Source: Mya arenaria (taxonomy: Eukaryota; Mollusca; Bivalvia; Myida; Myidae). From it: DNA of 64,000 nt. The notes below the pieces were generated by a model that saw only the letters and a list, made by a program, of their open reading frames with translations, made no database searches and was not told the DNA's origin. The stretch lies in NCBI RefSeq assembly GCF_026914265.1, contig NC_069129.1, forward strand, positions 11,376,269-11,440,268, given 5' to 3'. Made by a program: the position numbers and the translations under genes. Positions 45,401 through 56,339 of this stretch are shown here, piece by piece. Every line of letters begins with the position of its first letter. The first letter of the stretch is position 1.

Positions 45401-45883
45401 TCCATTTTTTTATGAAATCACGTCTCTACACTAATGTTGTCAGCCAAAGCCAAATAAACATATTAATGAGCCTCAAGTTGAGTCTGTGATTTTTAAGGAC
45501 TGTCATTGAGAAAATATGAATCTAATTTGTAAAAGTTTGTCATTTTTTGTAAGGATCGACAAGAACTTTTAAATCTGACTACATTAGTTTCAAAACGATC
45601 AGGGACGTAGCTAAGCCTAATAAAACTTGCGTAGACTTTAGGTAACACCGTAAAGCTCTACAAAACGTTTCCTAATAGTCAGCCCGGTTACATACAACTT
45701 AGTGACAAATCGCTGCCACAACACTCTCCCCAACTTATGTAAATAAAAAACTGGGTACAATAGGGAGAGTTGACCTGCCTTAATGTAACCTCCTTTTTTA
45801 ACTTTTGCCGACATGTTGCACATTTGGCAAAAATTGGACTGAAGCTTAGGCTAACCACCTTAACATTAACAAGCCATAACCTT

Positions 45884-45963
45884 GTGATGACCCCTTAATT
45901 CATAAGTACATGTTGTGACCCCTTAAATGATGTTTTAAGATGTTGTGACCCCTTAAATATTGC
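45884..45963. repeat. Short tandem repeat of TGTTGTGACCCCTTAAAT
   Basis: Three imperfect copies of a word around GTGACCCCTTAA at about 45893, 45916 and 45947, separated by 20-30 bases. Confidence 0.6.
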
Positions 45964-46194
45964 TTAATAATGTAGTAATTGGAAATGAGAATGGCAAGAG
46001 ATGAATTCCTGTATTGGTAAGCCTTCAGCTTCAGCATTAGTATTAAGCAGTAAAAAATACAACTATTGTTCAAGTTATGGTAAGAAAAAACTTTTCTTGG
46101 AGATAATGGAATGGAACATTTTTCAAGACTTTTTGATTAATTTTGATTGATCTTACTTTTTGTTTGTATTCCAATTCTATAATGGAAAAAAAAT

Positions 46195-46410
46195 ACCATG
46201 AATTAAAGAGAATAGGTAAAAAAATACCAATTTTCTCTTTTTATTTTTAATTGAGTGGCTTTTTGTTTGTTTTCTATTAAAGAGAACTGGTAAAAACTAC
46301 CATTCTTTCTTTTCCTCCTTTAATTTTTTAATTGAATTGATTTTTTGCTATGTTTGTTTCCAATAACAGGAAACTGGTAAAAATACCATTTTCCTCTTGC
46401 CCTTTTTATT
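46195..46410. repeat. Degenerate tandem repeat, three units of ~80-100 bp
   Basis: Three times the order is: AAAGAGAAT/CTGGTAAAAA, ACCATTTTCTCTT, then a T-rich stretch with TTTTAATTGAGT and TTTTTGTTTG. Each unit includes a small palindrome around GGTAAAAATACC. No coding content. Confidence 0.5.
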
Positions 46411-46433
46411 ATTAATCGAGTAATGCGTCTTTA

Positions 46434-47012
46434 TCAGCTTTGATCCATTTGTCCATACTCCTCATCGCTACTTTCCCTAGCAAAACAGCCTCCGACCATT
46501 TCCACCGTAGCTTGAAGAAGATCTACTGTCGGCATTCCATATATCTTGCTCACGATATGCGCTGTCCTGCGCGGATATCCGTTCTCCCTTCGGTGGAAAA
46601 TACGGTGCATCCGTTTCCAGCAGCATGGAACTGAGGTGGACCTTCTTCTGTTCTTGCTTCTGGTCTGCAATGAAGCTCTATGTCAGAGCCGTGAACCCAC
46701 AATGAAGACGGCTAGATACTTGTTGCCAATTGTCAAGGGCATAGCTGTCTCCAGTAAAGCTGTGGAGATACACTGGTTGGTCCTTCTTCAGGTACTTCCA
46801 GGCATAGTGCAACAAAACCAGATAATCCTCCGTCCCATCGTCATTGCTCATCCCTCAGCAGTGACTGTATGTTTCTCGTGCACTAGGGACAAAACCACGT
46901 CCAGCAGCTCTAGTTGATGGTGCCAATGATGTGGCCTTTCCTAGAGGTCCACAACAATCGCCCCAAGCGCTACAACCCTTTCCTGGCGCAGAAGTACTTC
47001 CAATCGTTTGAT
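46434..47012 (-). pseudogene. TatD-like metal-dependent hydrolase, decayed copy
   Basis: Reading the minus strand across two or three frames gives pieces of the TatD DNase fold in order: VVALGAIVVDL and QLELLDVVLSLVHEKH (usual VVA.GEIGLDY ... Q...L...L.LA.E), then YLKKDQPVYLHSFTGDSYAL (usual P...H.FTG), then KKVHLSSMLLETDAPYFPPK (usual LLLETDSPYL.P) and HIVSKIYGMP with the closing helices. Several frameshifts and a stop (TGA near 46855) separate the pieces, and the metal-binding HxH start is not found. Lack of introns suggests a processed or transposon-carried copy, but this cannot be settled here. Confidence 0.65.
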
Positions 47013-47039
47013 GTTGGAAGACTCTGTTGTAAAGAGGTA

Positions 47040-47150
47040 ACAAGCACAGGAGTCGAAAGTTTAAACATCAATCCCGTTTAATGACAAAGACATAAAACAC
47101 AATAACAAGCAATCACAAACCAGAAAAATTGCACAACAACACAAAACTGC
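47040..47150 (-). repeat. Fragment of the 1-kb TIR element
   Basis: GAAAGTTTAAACATCAATCC, CGTTTAATGACAAAGACATA and CAAGCAATCACAAACCAGAA parallel 19525-19640. Confidence 0.45.
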
Positions 47151-47315
47151 ACAATTTCAACATTTTACTATCTACAGGAATACTCAAGATCAAGCCCTCT
47201 CAAAAGAACATGAATTAAACAACAATGTTGTTGGTACATTTTAAAAGAACGACACAATCTCTATCCAAGCACTTAAGCGTTTGTCGAGAAAACTAACAAT
47301 CAAACAATGCAGCAA

Positions 47316-48578
47316 TTAAACATCTTGGCACATATAAACAGTAAATTCGTCTATTTCTCCTTTAAAAGGCAGTATATCGGCACCGTAACCAATCCTCAGA
47401 GGACATGCTATTTTGTTGAGATTTCCTTTCGCAGTAATAAATTGGGACCTATTTCCATTTATAAGAGTGAATTCCCCATCATGGAATATGTACATGACGT
47501 CTTTGGTCGAACTCTGCTGGCCTGTAGGGTGATTACGTTGTTGAACTTGTGTGTCTTCCGACATGTCTGCATCTGGTTGTGTACCGACACCACCGAAAAT
47601 GTATTGCAAATTCTCATACATGTAAACGCTTGGCACTTCGTTGCATCCGTCATTGGAGAATATTGTCCTCAAACGATTCCTGGGGATCGATTCATGGTCG
47701 GAACTGTAGATAACCTTTATCGCTAAACTAGTTGTTATATTTAAGCTTGGGAATATCGGAATGCTAAGAAAGTTATCTTTTCCATTGAAAATGGCCTTAC
47801 CATTTTGAACTATTACATTGTGATTGATAATTTGATACGCGTTGCCGGACTGATCTTTGTCGTCAAGCGTAAATGGCAGGTGGATTATCGGCGTACAAAT
47901 TGATGTCTGAACTTGGTTCGTTTTAACACTGCTGACAATAGGTTTAACATTAAGGTCGCCTGTATCTGAATTGGCATCGCTTTTAACCGTACGGTCTACT
48001 GGTGTTTGCCTATTGATACCCGAATTCTCACGCCAACCTGTTTCGCCTTGGCTAGGAGACGGTTGAGTCAGTGGACCTCCGATAGATTCACCAAATGGAT
48101 CATTTGTATGTGTGTACAGAACGTTCTCTGAGCAACGTTGATTACACGCGATATCTACCGTATTGTTTATACATACGAGACTGTCATGAAAATATTGTCC
48201 AAGAGGACAACATCTTGGTTTAGACGAATTTCCCTGGCACTCGTAGAAACCTCTACAATTACCATGCAGTTTTCTTCGGTTTCCGTCCGGCTGTTGATAA
48301 CATACATCATGTTTGCAGACAGTGTCTTTTGCTAAGATACATGTCAAAAATGTTTGGTTCCAATATGTCCCATATCCACATGCTCTCACTTTGCCAGCAT
48401 ATTGGCCCTCTTCGTTAAGAAGGCACCGGATATATTTGCTACAGTCTGTCGGGTGCTCTTTATATCCGGCTCGTAATTTAACAGTATTTTCGTCACAATC
48501 GGCGTTGTATATTTGACCGGGAACCACTCTTGCAACCGCAAGCACAAACAAAATGTGCACACTATTTGATGACGTCAT
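47316..48578 (-). CDS. CBM14-LamG secreted protein, unit C (no third cysteine segment)
   Basis: Predicted secreted protein of 420 residues, a diverged paralogue of the unit A/B genes. Signal peptide ends at VVPGQ; two peritrophin-A modules follow with all cysteines kept (DCDENT, TDCSKYIRC, RACGYG, LTCILA, TVCKHD; then CYQQPD, GNCRGFYEC, PRCCPLG, LVCINN), then a Ser/Pro linker and a LamG domain (CTPIIHLPFTLDDKD to FKGEIDEFTVYMC). The ~65-residue segment with the third chitin-binding-like cysteine cluster of A/B is missing in frame: PIVSSVKTNQ runs straight into TSICTPII. I start at the ATG at 48578, not the in-frame ATG at 48632, because a splice acceptor (TATTTTTCAG) lies between them; the A/B genes have the same layout. 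A 5' intron spans 48589-48835. Confidence 0.85.
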   Translation of the reverse strand: MTSSNSVHILFVLAVARVVPGQIYNADCDENTVKLRAGYKEHPTDCSKYIRCLLNEEGQYAGKVRACGYGTYWNQTFLTCILAKDTVCKHDVCYQQPDGNRRKLHGNCRGFYECQGNSSKPRCCPLGQYFHDSLVCINNTVDIACNQRCSENVLYTHTNDPFGESIGGPLTQPSPSQGETGWRENSGINRQTPVDRTVKSDANSDTGDLNVKPIVSSVKTNQVQTSICTPIIHLPFTLDDKDQSGNAYQIINHNVIVQNGKAIFNGKDNFLSIPIFPSLNITTSLAIKVIYSSDHESIPRNRLRTIFSNDGCNEVPSVYMYENLQYIFGGVGTQPDADMSEDTQVQQRNHPTGQQSSTKDVMYIFHDGEFTLINGNRSQFITAKGNLNKIACPLRIGYGADILPFKGEIDEFTVYMCQDV

Positions 48579-48588
48579 CTTATCATAA

Positions 48589-48835
48589 CTGAAAAATAAT
48601 ATAACATTTTTACGAATGTGGTTATCGAGCAATCACGATATATGGTATTAAAACGGTTTGATTTCATCATACTGAATTGCATACTATTAAACATGTATGC
48701 AGATATAATAAAAAAAACATGCAGAAAATGAATACATGCTATATTCAGTGAACTGATTAATCATAAAGTGCTTAGTCTAATAAGAAACCAGGAAAGAATA
48801 TTATATATATTTATTTAGAAAAAATCGTTACTCAC
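48589..48835 (-). other. 5' UTR intron of the unit C gene
   Basis: Donor ATTCGA/GTGAGT at 48835 and acceptor TTTTTCAG ending at 48589, at the same place relative to the start codon as in units A and B. Confidence 0.6.
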
Positions 48836-48864
48836 TCGAATTCCGATGCTAATTTCTTGTTCTT

Positions 48865-48882
48865 CCAATGATTTTCGAAAAT
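48865..48882 (-). promoter_or_regulatory. Conserved 18-bp motif, unit C gene
   Basis: ATTTTCGAAAATCATTGG, identical to units A and B although the neighbouring bases differ. A TATA-like ATTAATATAATAG lies just upstream on the coding strand. Confidence 0.5.
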
Positions 48883-51800
48883 AGCTCTCTATTATATTAA
48901 TATTGATTAGTATGTTCAACACATAAGATAAAAGTGTGTCTAGTTCGACACTTTTAGTTCTTCTGTTGATGTGTCCATACAATACAATAATTTCCATTTA
49001 TCTTGTTTAATGAATTTGTATTTAAAAATCATTTACCATAACTCTTTCGTCCCAAACGGCTTATATTTAACCACTAACGTTTATCAAAAGTTCATTTGCA
49101 TCAGCTTATTCCACATGAAATAACTCGTTTCAATGATTAAAGACAGTTTTACAGATAAATTAATTGTAGTACAAACAATAGGTAAATTTTTAGATGCATG
49201 CATAAATGTGTAGAAAAAACAATGATTGATATTTCTATTTTTGAAATGTTTTGTTCACTTACTTTTCTAAAGTAGTGGTTTAAGATTAATACAGCACGAT
49301 ACATTATGCTTTTATATAAAAAATATATCAAAATAATTAAGACGCATTGTCCCCATATGTTATAAATCAATGTTTGTATTTTTCCGTCATCATTCATGAT
49401 GACGAATTAATGTAAGAATTGAATCTGTGACTTGTGAAGAGAAGAAAACTACATCATGTCTTAAAAGTTTTAATCATGACGTATCAGTTTTGGGAAAAAA
49501 ATAAAGAAATTGAAAAATATTCATGAGCTTAGTATTTAAACGATTAACATAAACAATGACTATACGCTTCGTGAAAATGAGACACATTTATTTCCATCTA
49601 ATCATTGCCTTTATAGCCGGAAAAAATCAAACGAATACACTCATTTGAAGGCCTATGTATGTTTGTTAGTAGTCTTTCAAGATGTTGAGAGATTGTATAG
49701 AGCTTTCTCGTGTTTGATGTAATTTACCATCGCAAAAAAGGCTCATACTAAATGCCAAGTGATTTTATAGATGTGATTAGCGATCATTTATTCGACATGC
49801 AAACATCAAATTTGAGAAAGGACATAGTTGAAGTCACGGAATATATTTCTTATTCTTTTTGAGTCTGAACGAAATAATGTTCCTAAATTCAAAGCATCAA
49901 TCGGAACCATGTCGTTAACCGTCAGTGGTGTATTCAGGTCAATGCCCTTGAACACTTTCAATGATATTTTTTGTTGAACACATTCAAATCTATGAATTTA
50001 TTTCTTCCCGAAACAATTTCAGTTCCTTTATTCCTTTTTCAATTATTTTGAAATATTGTACCTTACACAAATGTATTCCTTTTTGGGTATATAAAGTTGA
50101 TCGATCCGTATATCAATGTATTTTAATAAAAATCTAGTTTTTATGACGTCAGCGGTCCATATCATGTTTTTGGCTGGTCCGGTCCATATACACCTTCTAG
50201 GGCTGACTGACCGGTCCTTTAATGCCATAAGACCCTCAGTGGCGTGTCATATTTCTTAAAGAGAAAGCATTGATTTACACTTGGTATTATGTTTCATACT
50301 TATATACTAGATTTGTTAAAAGTTTCATGCATTTACATGTGGTTTCTCTAACTGGCCGATGAGTAGTTATTTGATAAGTCTTTCGCTTGAAACTTTGTTG
50401 TCTTGTAGTTGATGGCTTATACCTTATATTCTTAACCTTTGAGACGTGAGGTTGAGTATTTGTAGACCGACTGGAACCTTCTTCCAGTTCACTCCGTATT
50501 CCTACTTAGCGCTACAAGACGGTGTATCATATATACTAATTTTAACAAAAACTTCCTACGAAAGCTTCGTACGTAATAACTCTTCAAAGGGAGGAACAGA
50601 CGAAAATGTAAACAAACCGTAAATGTGAGTATACTAAAAAAAAATATCGTTTTTGTGGGTTGATCTGCTTCGCTATTCGAAAAATCATAGTAGATAATTA
50701 CTATTTATTTTAATAAATATCATGGGTGGTAACCTTTCGACAAATACAGTTGCTACGGCACGGTATGACCCATTTTTATTTTATTTCATCCGCCCCACGT
50801 ACATGTGAACGATACTTTTTCTTGTATACCGAAAATGTTCGGTAAAAGTTTCGACGGTGTAAATGGTGTTTTTAGGTATTCCACTTAATTGCGCTATCAA
50901 AGTTGTTTTTGACGCAAACGTCATAACGCGCAGTATTTGAAGTGAACTTCATATAGTTCCCGATTGACGTCGCCAGTTTGGTGTTTTCATTTAATTTTGT
51001 ATTAATATTTTTGTTGATGTAAATTGTTCAGACTCTGCTCTTCTAAACCGTTCTATTTTTAATTTAGTACCAATATCCATAAAAATATCATTCTGAAACG
51101 GCGCGTAGATGCACGTGAGTCCTCTGGCCCTGGGTGAGTCAGACTTAAATTTCCAGGCCCAATAAAAACCCCAAAACGCATGTCCGTAATGCAAGAAACC
51201 CTTTTTCTGCCTGTACATCGTCAACGTTCATCGTTAACTTCATTGTTTAATTTGAGACTGCAAGGCCAATCCCTGTAAAAGAACATTTCGTACTTATTTA
51301 CTCTTATGTTAGAAATGCACACAGTCAAACTGAGAAGGATCCTCTCTAAAAACTACTCACGTATGTTATCTTCGATAAGTTGTAATTTGGAACAATATTC
51401 ATTAAACGACAGAGTTAAAAATTATAGTCACAAACAAATGTTCTTTCGATAGAACGGTACTGCAAACGCAATTTCTCGAAAGCATCGTGAGAAAACAACA
51501 ACTTTATATTTAAATATATGATGGGCACAAAATTTTCTCTTGAATCATTTGTCTGTAACGGCGTCTCGAGGTTGCATCTAGACTCATTGTTAGATACCGT
51601 GTATACAGTTTTAACATTAACCATTGATCACGAAACAATATGTAATAAAATATAAATCTCGATGATTAACAAGAGTAAAGTACCTTTCGTCAGTATTTAT
51701 ATACATTACAATTTCAAATCATTTCAGAAACAACATCTGCCCGAAAGAATAGACACTTATGGAGCCACAAACAAAACAAGAGCAAAAACACGAAAAAGAC

Positions 51801-54656
51801 GCATTTTATTGTTTCAAAATCGATATTATGCATTATGACATCCTAACCAAGAATTTAAATACCACAACTTAATAATAACACCGTCCAACATTCTCAAAAA
51901 GGATAACGACCTTCTCTCTAAGTATGAATATAATCCAAAATCCCACATACTTGCAGGTATTTCACAATTTGTTGTTTATGCACATTCCTTAAATAAAGAG
52001 ACAGACTAACAGATCGGTTTGATTGCCTTGTAATCTTTGCTTTGGTATTTGATTAATGTTTGTTGGCTCGCAGCTTTGTGTCTCTTCTTTTTTGTTAGCT
52101 TGGCACTGATCCGTGTGTCTGTAAGATGTTTGATCCTTTGAAGGTAATGTGTTCAATGAGCACGTTTTGATAGATGTTGAGGGACGTTTGAGCTTAAACG
52201 CTCGTAAACATTGAATGCATTTTTTATGTTTTTGCATTAGAATATCAGTGATCTTTTGTTTATTGACGTCCTGTTCTACACCCGTCTGATCCAAACACAT
52301 CGTTGATACATGAGAGGCTAAATGTGACGTGGAGCGTTCACAAAATTATTAAAATACCTTATTGTTGCTTTTAAGTTTTCACCGACCGTGCCAAGGCGGT
52401 TTCACGAACATTTACTAACAACGATGTGTTGATATTTATGTCATTTACCGTTTGGTTTTGAAATATGGTGCCTTTGATCGTGCACTTTATTATAGTCCAG
52501 GATCTGGGGTTGTGTACTTTTATTGTTTTGTTTTTGAATGTTTGCATTTTGTAGAAATTGTTTGTTTTTTTCAATCACGAATATATTTTCGGGATATTGT
52601 GTTTGTGTATTTGGATAAATAAAGCGGTTTTTATGCTTGAGATTAACTTGTTTCGTGTGGAAAAGTTAATAGATCATGCACGTTGGTTTGAGAAACGTCT
52701 GCATTTAAAATGACAGGGTAGTGGTGTTACCCCTCTTTTGTACCACACAGACATCTTTATTTTTCCATTTGCCAATATGGGCCCAAACAACGGATCTGGA
52801 TCGCATCACGCGATTATAAACAACCAAACCCCATTTCGCATGTTACACACAGTCAATTTTCGTACCCATGTAAAGATTCACGGAATAGAACATTATTTAA
52901 GATAATACTGTATAGTAATGCAAGTCGATCAGACAAAAACGCGGTGTGCTGTTTGGATGATATACGATGTTCCACACGAAATAAGCCCGTTTCTATTCAT
53001 GTGTCCTTAGAAGTGCGTTTGTATAAAACTGTTTGGATTTGTGTTTTTGTGTTATTCCTTTTCTGTCACTCTCATTTTCTCATAATTAAATGTGTTGCGT
53101 CTTTGACGTAAAGTTAATGTAACTGTCATTTCACTAATTTTGCATACAATTTCAACTGACATATTGACACATATTGTTCCTGCTCATTGGCAGCGAATTA
53201 GTTTCTGTTAAAAGTTTAATTTGATTGATAACACTTTCTCCCGATAAAAAAGCATATTAGAATTATTAAAAACATACGTATGAAAACAAAAACAAAAACC
53301 AACACCAACATGTTAACTGTTATATAAGGCTTATAACGATTGGTAAACCCTTTTCAGGGTTTAAATAAGTTAAAATTGAATAAGCAGATGTTTTCCACGT
53401 AAAATGTTATCATTATAGTAGATGTTACTAAAAACAGTCAACTATTCGATAAATTTCCAGCGATACCGACGTAATTTCACTTTCAAACTAACGGCAGTAC
53501 CTATAATCCATAATCGGCCCACCAGCTTGCTCTGGTAACACCAACGCGACGTTGTCAGAAATGGTACAAAATGGTATGCAACACAGAGATTCATTTCCTG
53601 AAAAAAAGGTTCGTTAAGAAACTGTGCTAACAGAGTTGGTTAACGGTATGATCATATGTACGCTATGTTATCGATGTGTAGGAACTTTAAAATTTACTTT
53701 CAAAATTAGGCGCCAAGACTAAGTTGAAACCAATTTTTGTTTGAAGCATGACAGACAAAAAATGAATCAATTCCATGAACAGTAGTTATTTAAAAAAAAG
53801 CATTATAATGATACACACAGTTAAAGCATAGTAAATGGTTTTCTAAGATAGTACATTTTCAATACCATCTTATGTTATAATGCTTTTTTCCATCTTCAGT
53901 CACGATTATTAACATCTCAAATCAGCATGACCATTACATACACAATTGAAAATGTTCAATCAATATTATCAAATAAATGCCTAAATTGCAGGATTTTTAT
54001 CCAGGACTTTTGTACCCATATATATATAACACCAATATTTTGCAAGCAAAAGGTTTAAACAACTTCAATTCCCTCTAATTATTTACTTACCATGCTCCAA
54101 TGTGTTGTGCAGATGTTCAATCTTGTTTTGGTAACATACATTTTTGTTTGTCCCTCCCTCCTACCTCTGTGAACATATTAAAATGGTTAACTATTAGTGT
54201 CTAATCGAAATGAAGCAATGAAATAAGAAAAACCTTACATGCGGTAACGTCATGACGTCTAGAACGTTTCCGTGTGGTTGTTTTTCTCAAATATGTACAT
54301 AAACATTTTTTTAACCTAATAAGGTGCACATGAGTTATAGCTGAATAATTACAACTTTGAGCAGGTGCGAGTAAATAGTTAAATTACATTGGATAAAACA
54401 GCCAATGTGACATTCATTCATTTCTCCATGAAACATTTATGTATGCAAATCAGCTTATTAATATTCATAACAGGACGACTTTCGTTTTATAACCTATGAC
54501 GTCACGGCATAGTAGGAAATTTTTGTACATTAGTTAGCGCATTTAATATGTGTATTTTCCTTCTTAAAAAAAATGAGTTAAATTAAAGCAACAACTGAAG
54601 AATAAACCTTTTAAAAAATTGATCTGGTTTTATGTTTTATTATTTATGATAATAAA
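48883..54656. other. Intergenic, diverged duplicated flank
   Basis: No gene recognised. Two stretches resemble the 5' flanks of units A/B: ACCGTGCCAAGGCGGTTTCA with CATTTACTAACAACGATG near 52385-52430 (compare 27810), and TTCCTGCTCATTGGCAGCGA plus ATTAGTTTC near 53179 (compare 28826). So the region is probably an old, decayed copy of the same large unit. Confidence 0.45.
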
Positions 54657-54708
54657 TTGATTGCGGAGAACTGGACGCTGAATGTTCGTGTGCAGCACAG
54701 AGTTAATA

Positions 54709-55006
54709 TGGCGGATGATCTGTCCGATTTTGACTATTTTAAAGATCTTTTTGGCAGTATTGAGTTGTTATTGTCGGAATTGATTGAGGAAACTGCTGCT
54801 GCTGCTGAGATTTCTTTTGAAATTGAAGAACTGCTGAACACTTCTTTTGCTGATTTGCCTAAGTCTTAAATAAAAATGAAATTAAAAATGAAAGTTTAGA
54901 TCTAGGTCAACAACTTATTGAAAGTAATGACATGCCAACTATTCATGAGTATAACCAGCAGGGCACTAGGTTTAATGGTAAACATATTGTCTTAGGCAAG
55001 GAATAA
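54709..55006 (+). pseudogene. Small acidic reading frame with a frameshift, unknown family
   Basis: ATG at 54709 has a good context (TTAATATGGCGG) and reads MADDLSDFDYFKDLFGSIEL, then an acidic helix-rich stretch with a short Ala run, to PKS and TAA at 54867-54869. From 54869 a different frame continues with coding-like sequence, KNESLDLGQQLIESNDMPTI and HEYNQQGTRFNGKHIVLGKE, to TAA at 55004-55006. One indel would join them into about 99 codons. I do not recognise the family; the N-terminus of a transposon-encoded protein or a small host gene are both possible. Confidence 0.35.
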
Positions 55007-56339
55007 TGGAAAATACATTCCAGAGTTTAAAAAAATCGCCTTTACATAATTATCTTACTTGAAAAGTGCTGTAAGTCCGTTACGAAAAGGGAGAAAATGC
55101 GGAGTCGGCAGCCATTACTGGTCTCATTAATACTAAATTTAGCTTCACGTGCCTCCTAGACGACGATATATTCATACGCATGGGAAGGCTACATGCTACT
55201 TGGAAATATCGAGTAATGAATTGCGGGTCTTGGATAAAAGCAAAATAAAAATGATCTTTTATTTTCTTATTTATAGTTGTAATAATAAGTATTGGATATT
55301 ATTTTTCTGCGGTTCATTGATGTATTTTCAATTCTTAATGAACTGTTTTAGAATTACGGTTTTATCTTCCTTTATATACGTGGCAATTATAAGCGCATTT
55401 GTAAAATCCTGTATATTTCTTTAATTTTAAGATTTACATTTAGAATGGTAACGATTCAAGCACGAGCACATACATTTATATAATATTCAAATTAATTTGC
55501 ACACGAAAGAATGTACATATTTTTTTTTTCAAAAATATATAATTCGGACTTTGCCATTTCACCAAAATGTCATTCTCTTACATTTAACCTTTATCTACGA
55601 AAAATTTAGTAATGAAAACGTCATTCATTCAATGTTGTAGTAGTAAATTTTGTTAGCAATTTAGTCAAAGTTTAAAAGATTACATTGTCAATTCCATTAG
55701 CTATGTCCATGTCTATGAATAGTTATAAATGAAGCTTCTTCATTATATTCATTAGCATTTGTAAATAAATTAAGATTCTAAGATCTACTAGGTCAAATAT
55801 TAGCTTTCGAAATGATGTTGTGTTCCAAATGAATTTTAGTATTATATTTAGCTATTTTCATTTTTCCATTCGTGAGAAATAAAGGTACAATGTATCTGCG
55901 TTCATCAAGTATACCGACCTGGAAAGGACTCATTCCATGGAGCAGCCTTAACCAAGCTCTTAATTTTATTTGGTTTCTGCACCTTTCCGCATAATAACTT
56001 ATTTCTTTTTATTTTATTTTGAACTTCTAAATAAAAGAAAAAAGTTGTTGTGGCTACGACAGCCAGTTCAAGGAAATATTGTTGTTTTTCCATCAGAAAA
56101 TCTGAGGTATGAACATCCTTAAACTGTTGGAGCTGAATTTTAAACCAGGGGTGGTATTCAATATTGATCTTAACTATATATAGGAACGGTGTAGCTAATC
56201 GGATTACTCAATATAGATAACGGGCATATACAGTGAATGGATTCCAGTCAATGATGTTTGACCATAAGATAGACTTAGGTCGCATATTGAATACCACCTC
56301 AGACATATATCATATACTGTCTGAGTAGACTCATAATCG
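55007..56339. other. Intergenic, nothing recognised
   Basis: AT-rich sequence with short chance frames only. Confidence 0.4.

Noticed and set aside
48579..48632. N-terminal extension of the unit C protein from an ATG at 48632
   Set aside because: A splice acceptor lies between 48632 and 48578, the extension would precede the signal peptide, and the paralogues start at the equivalent of 48578.
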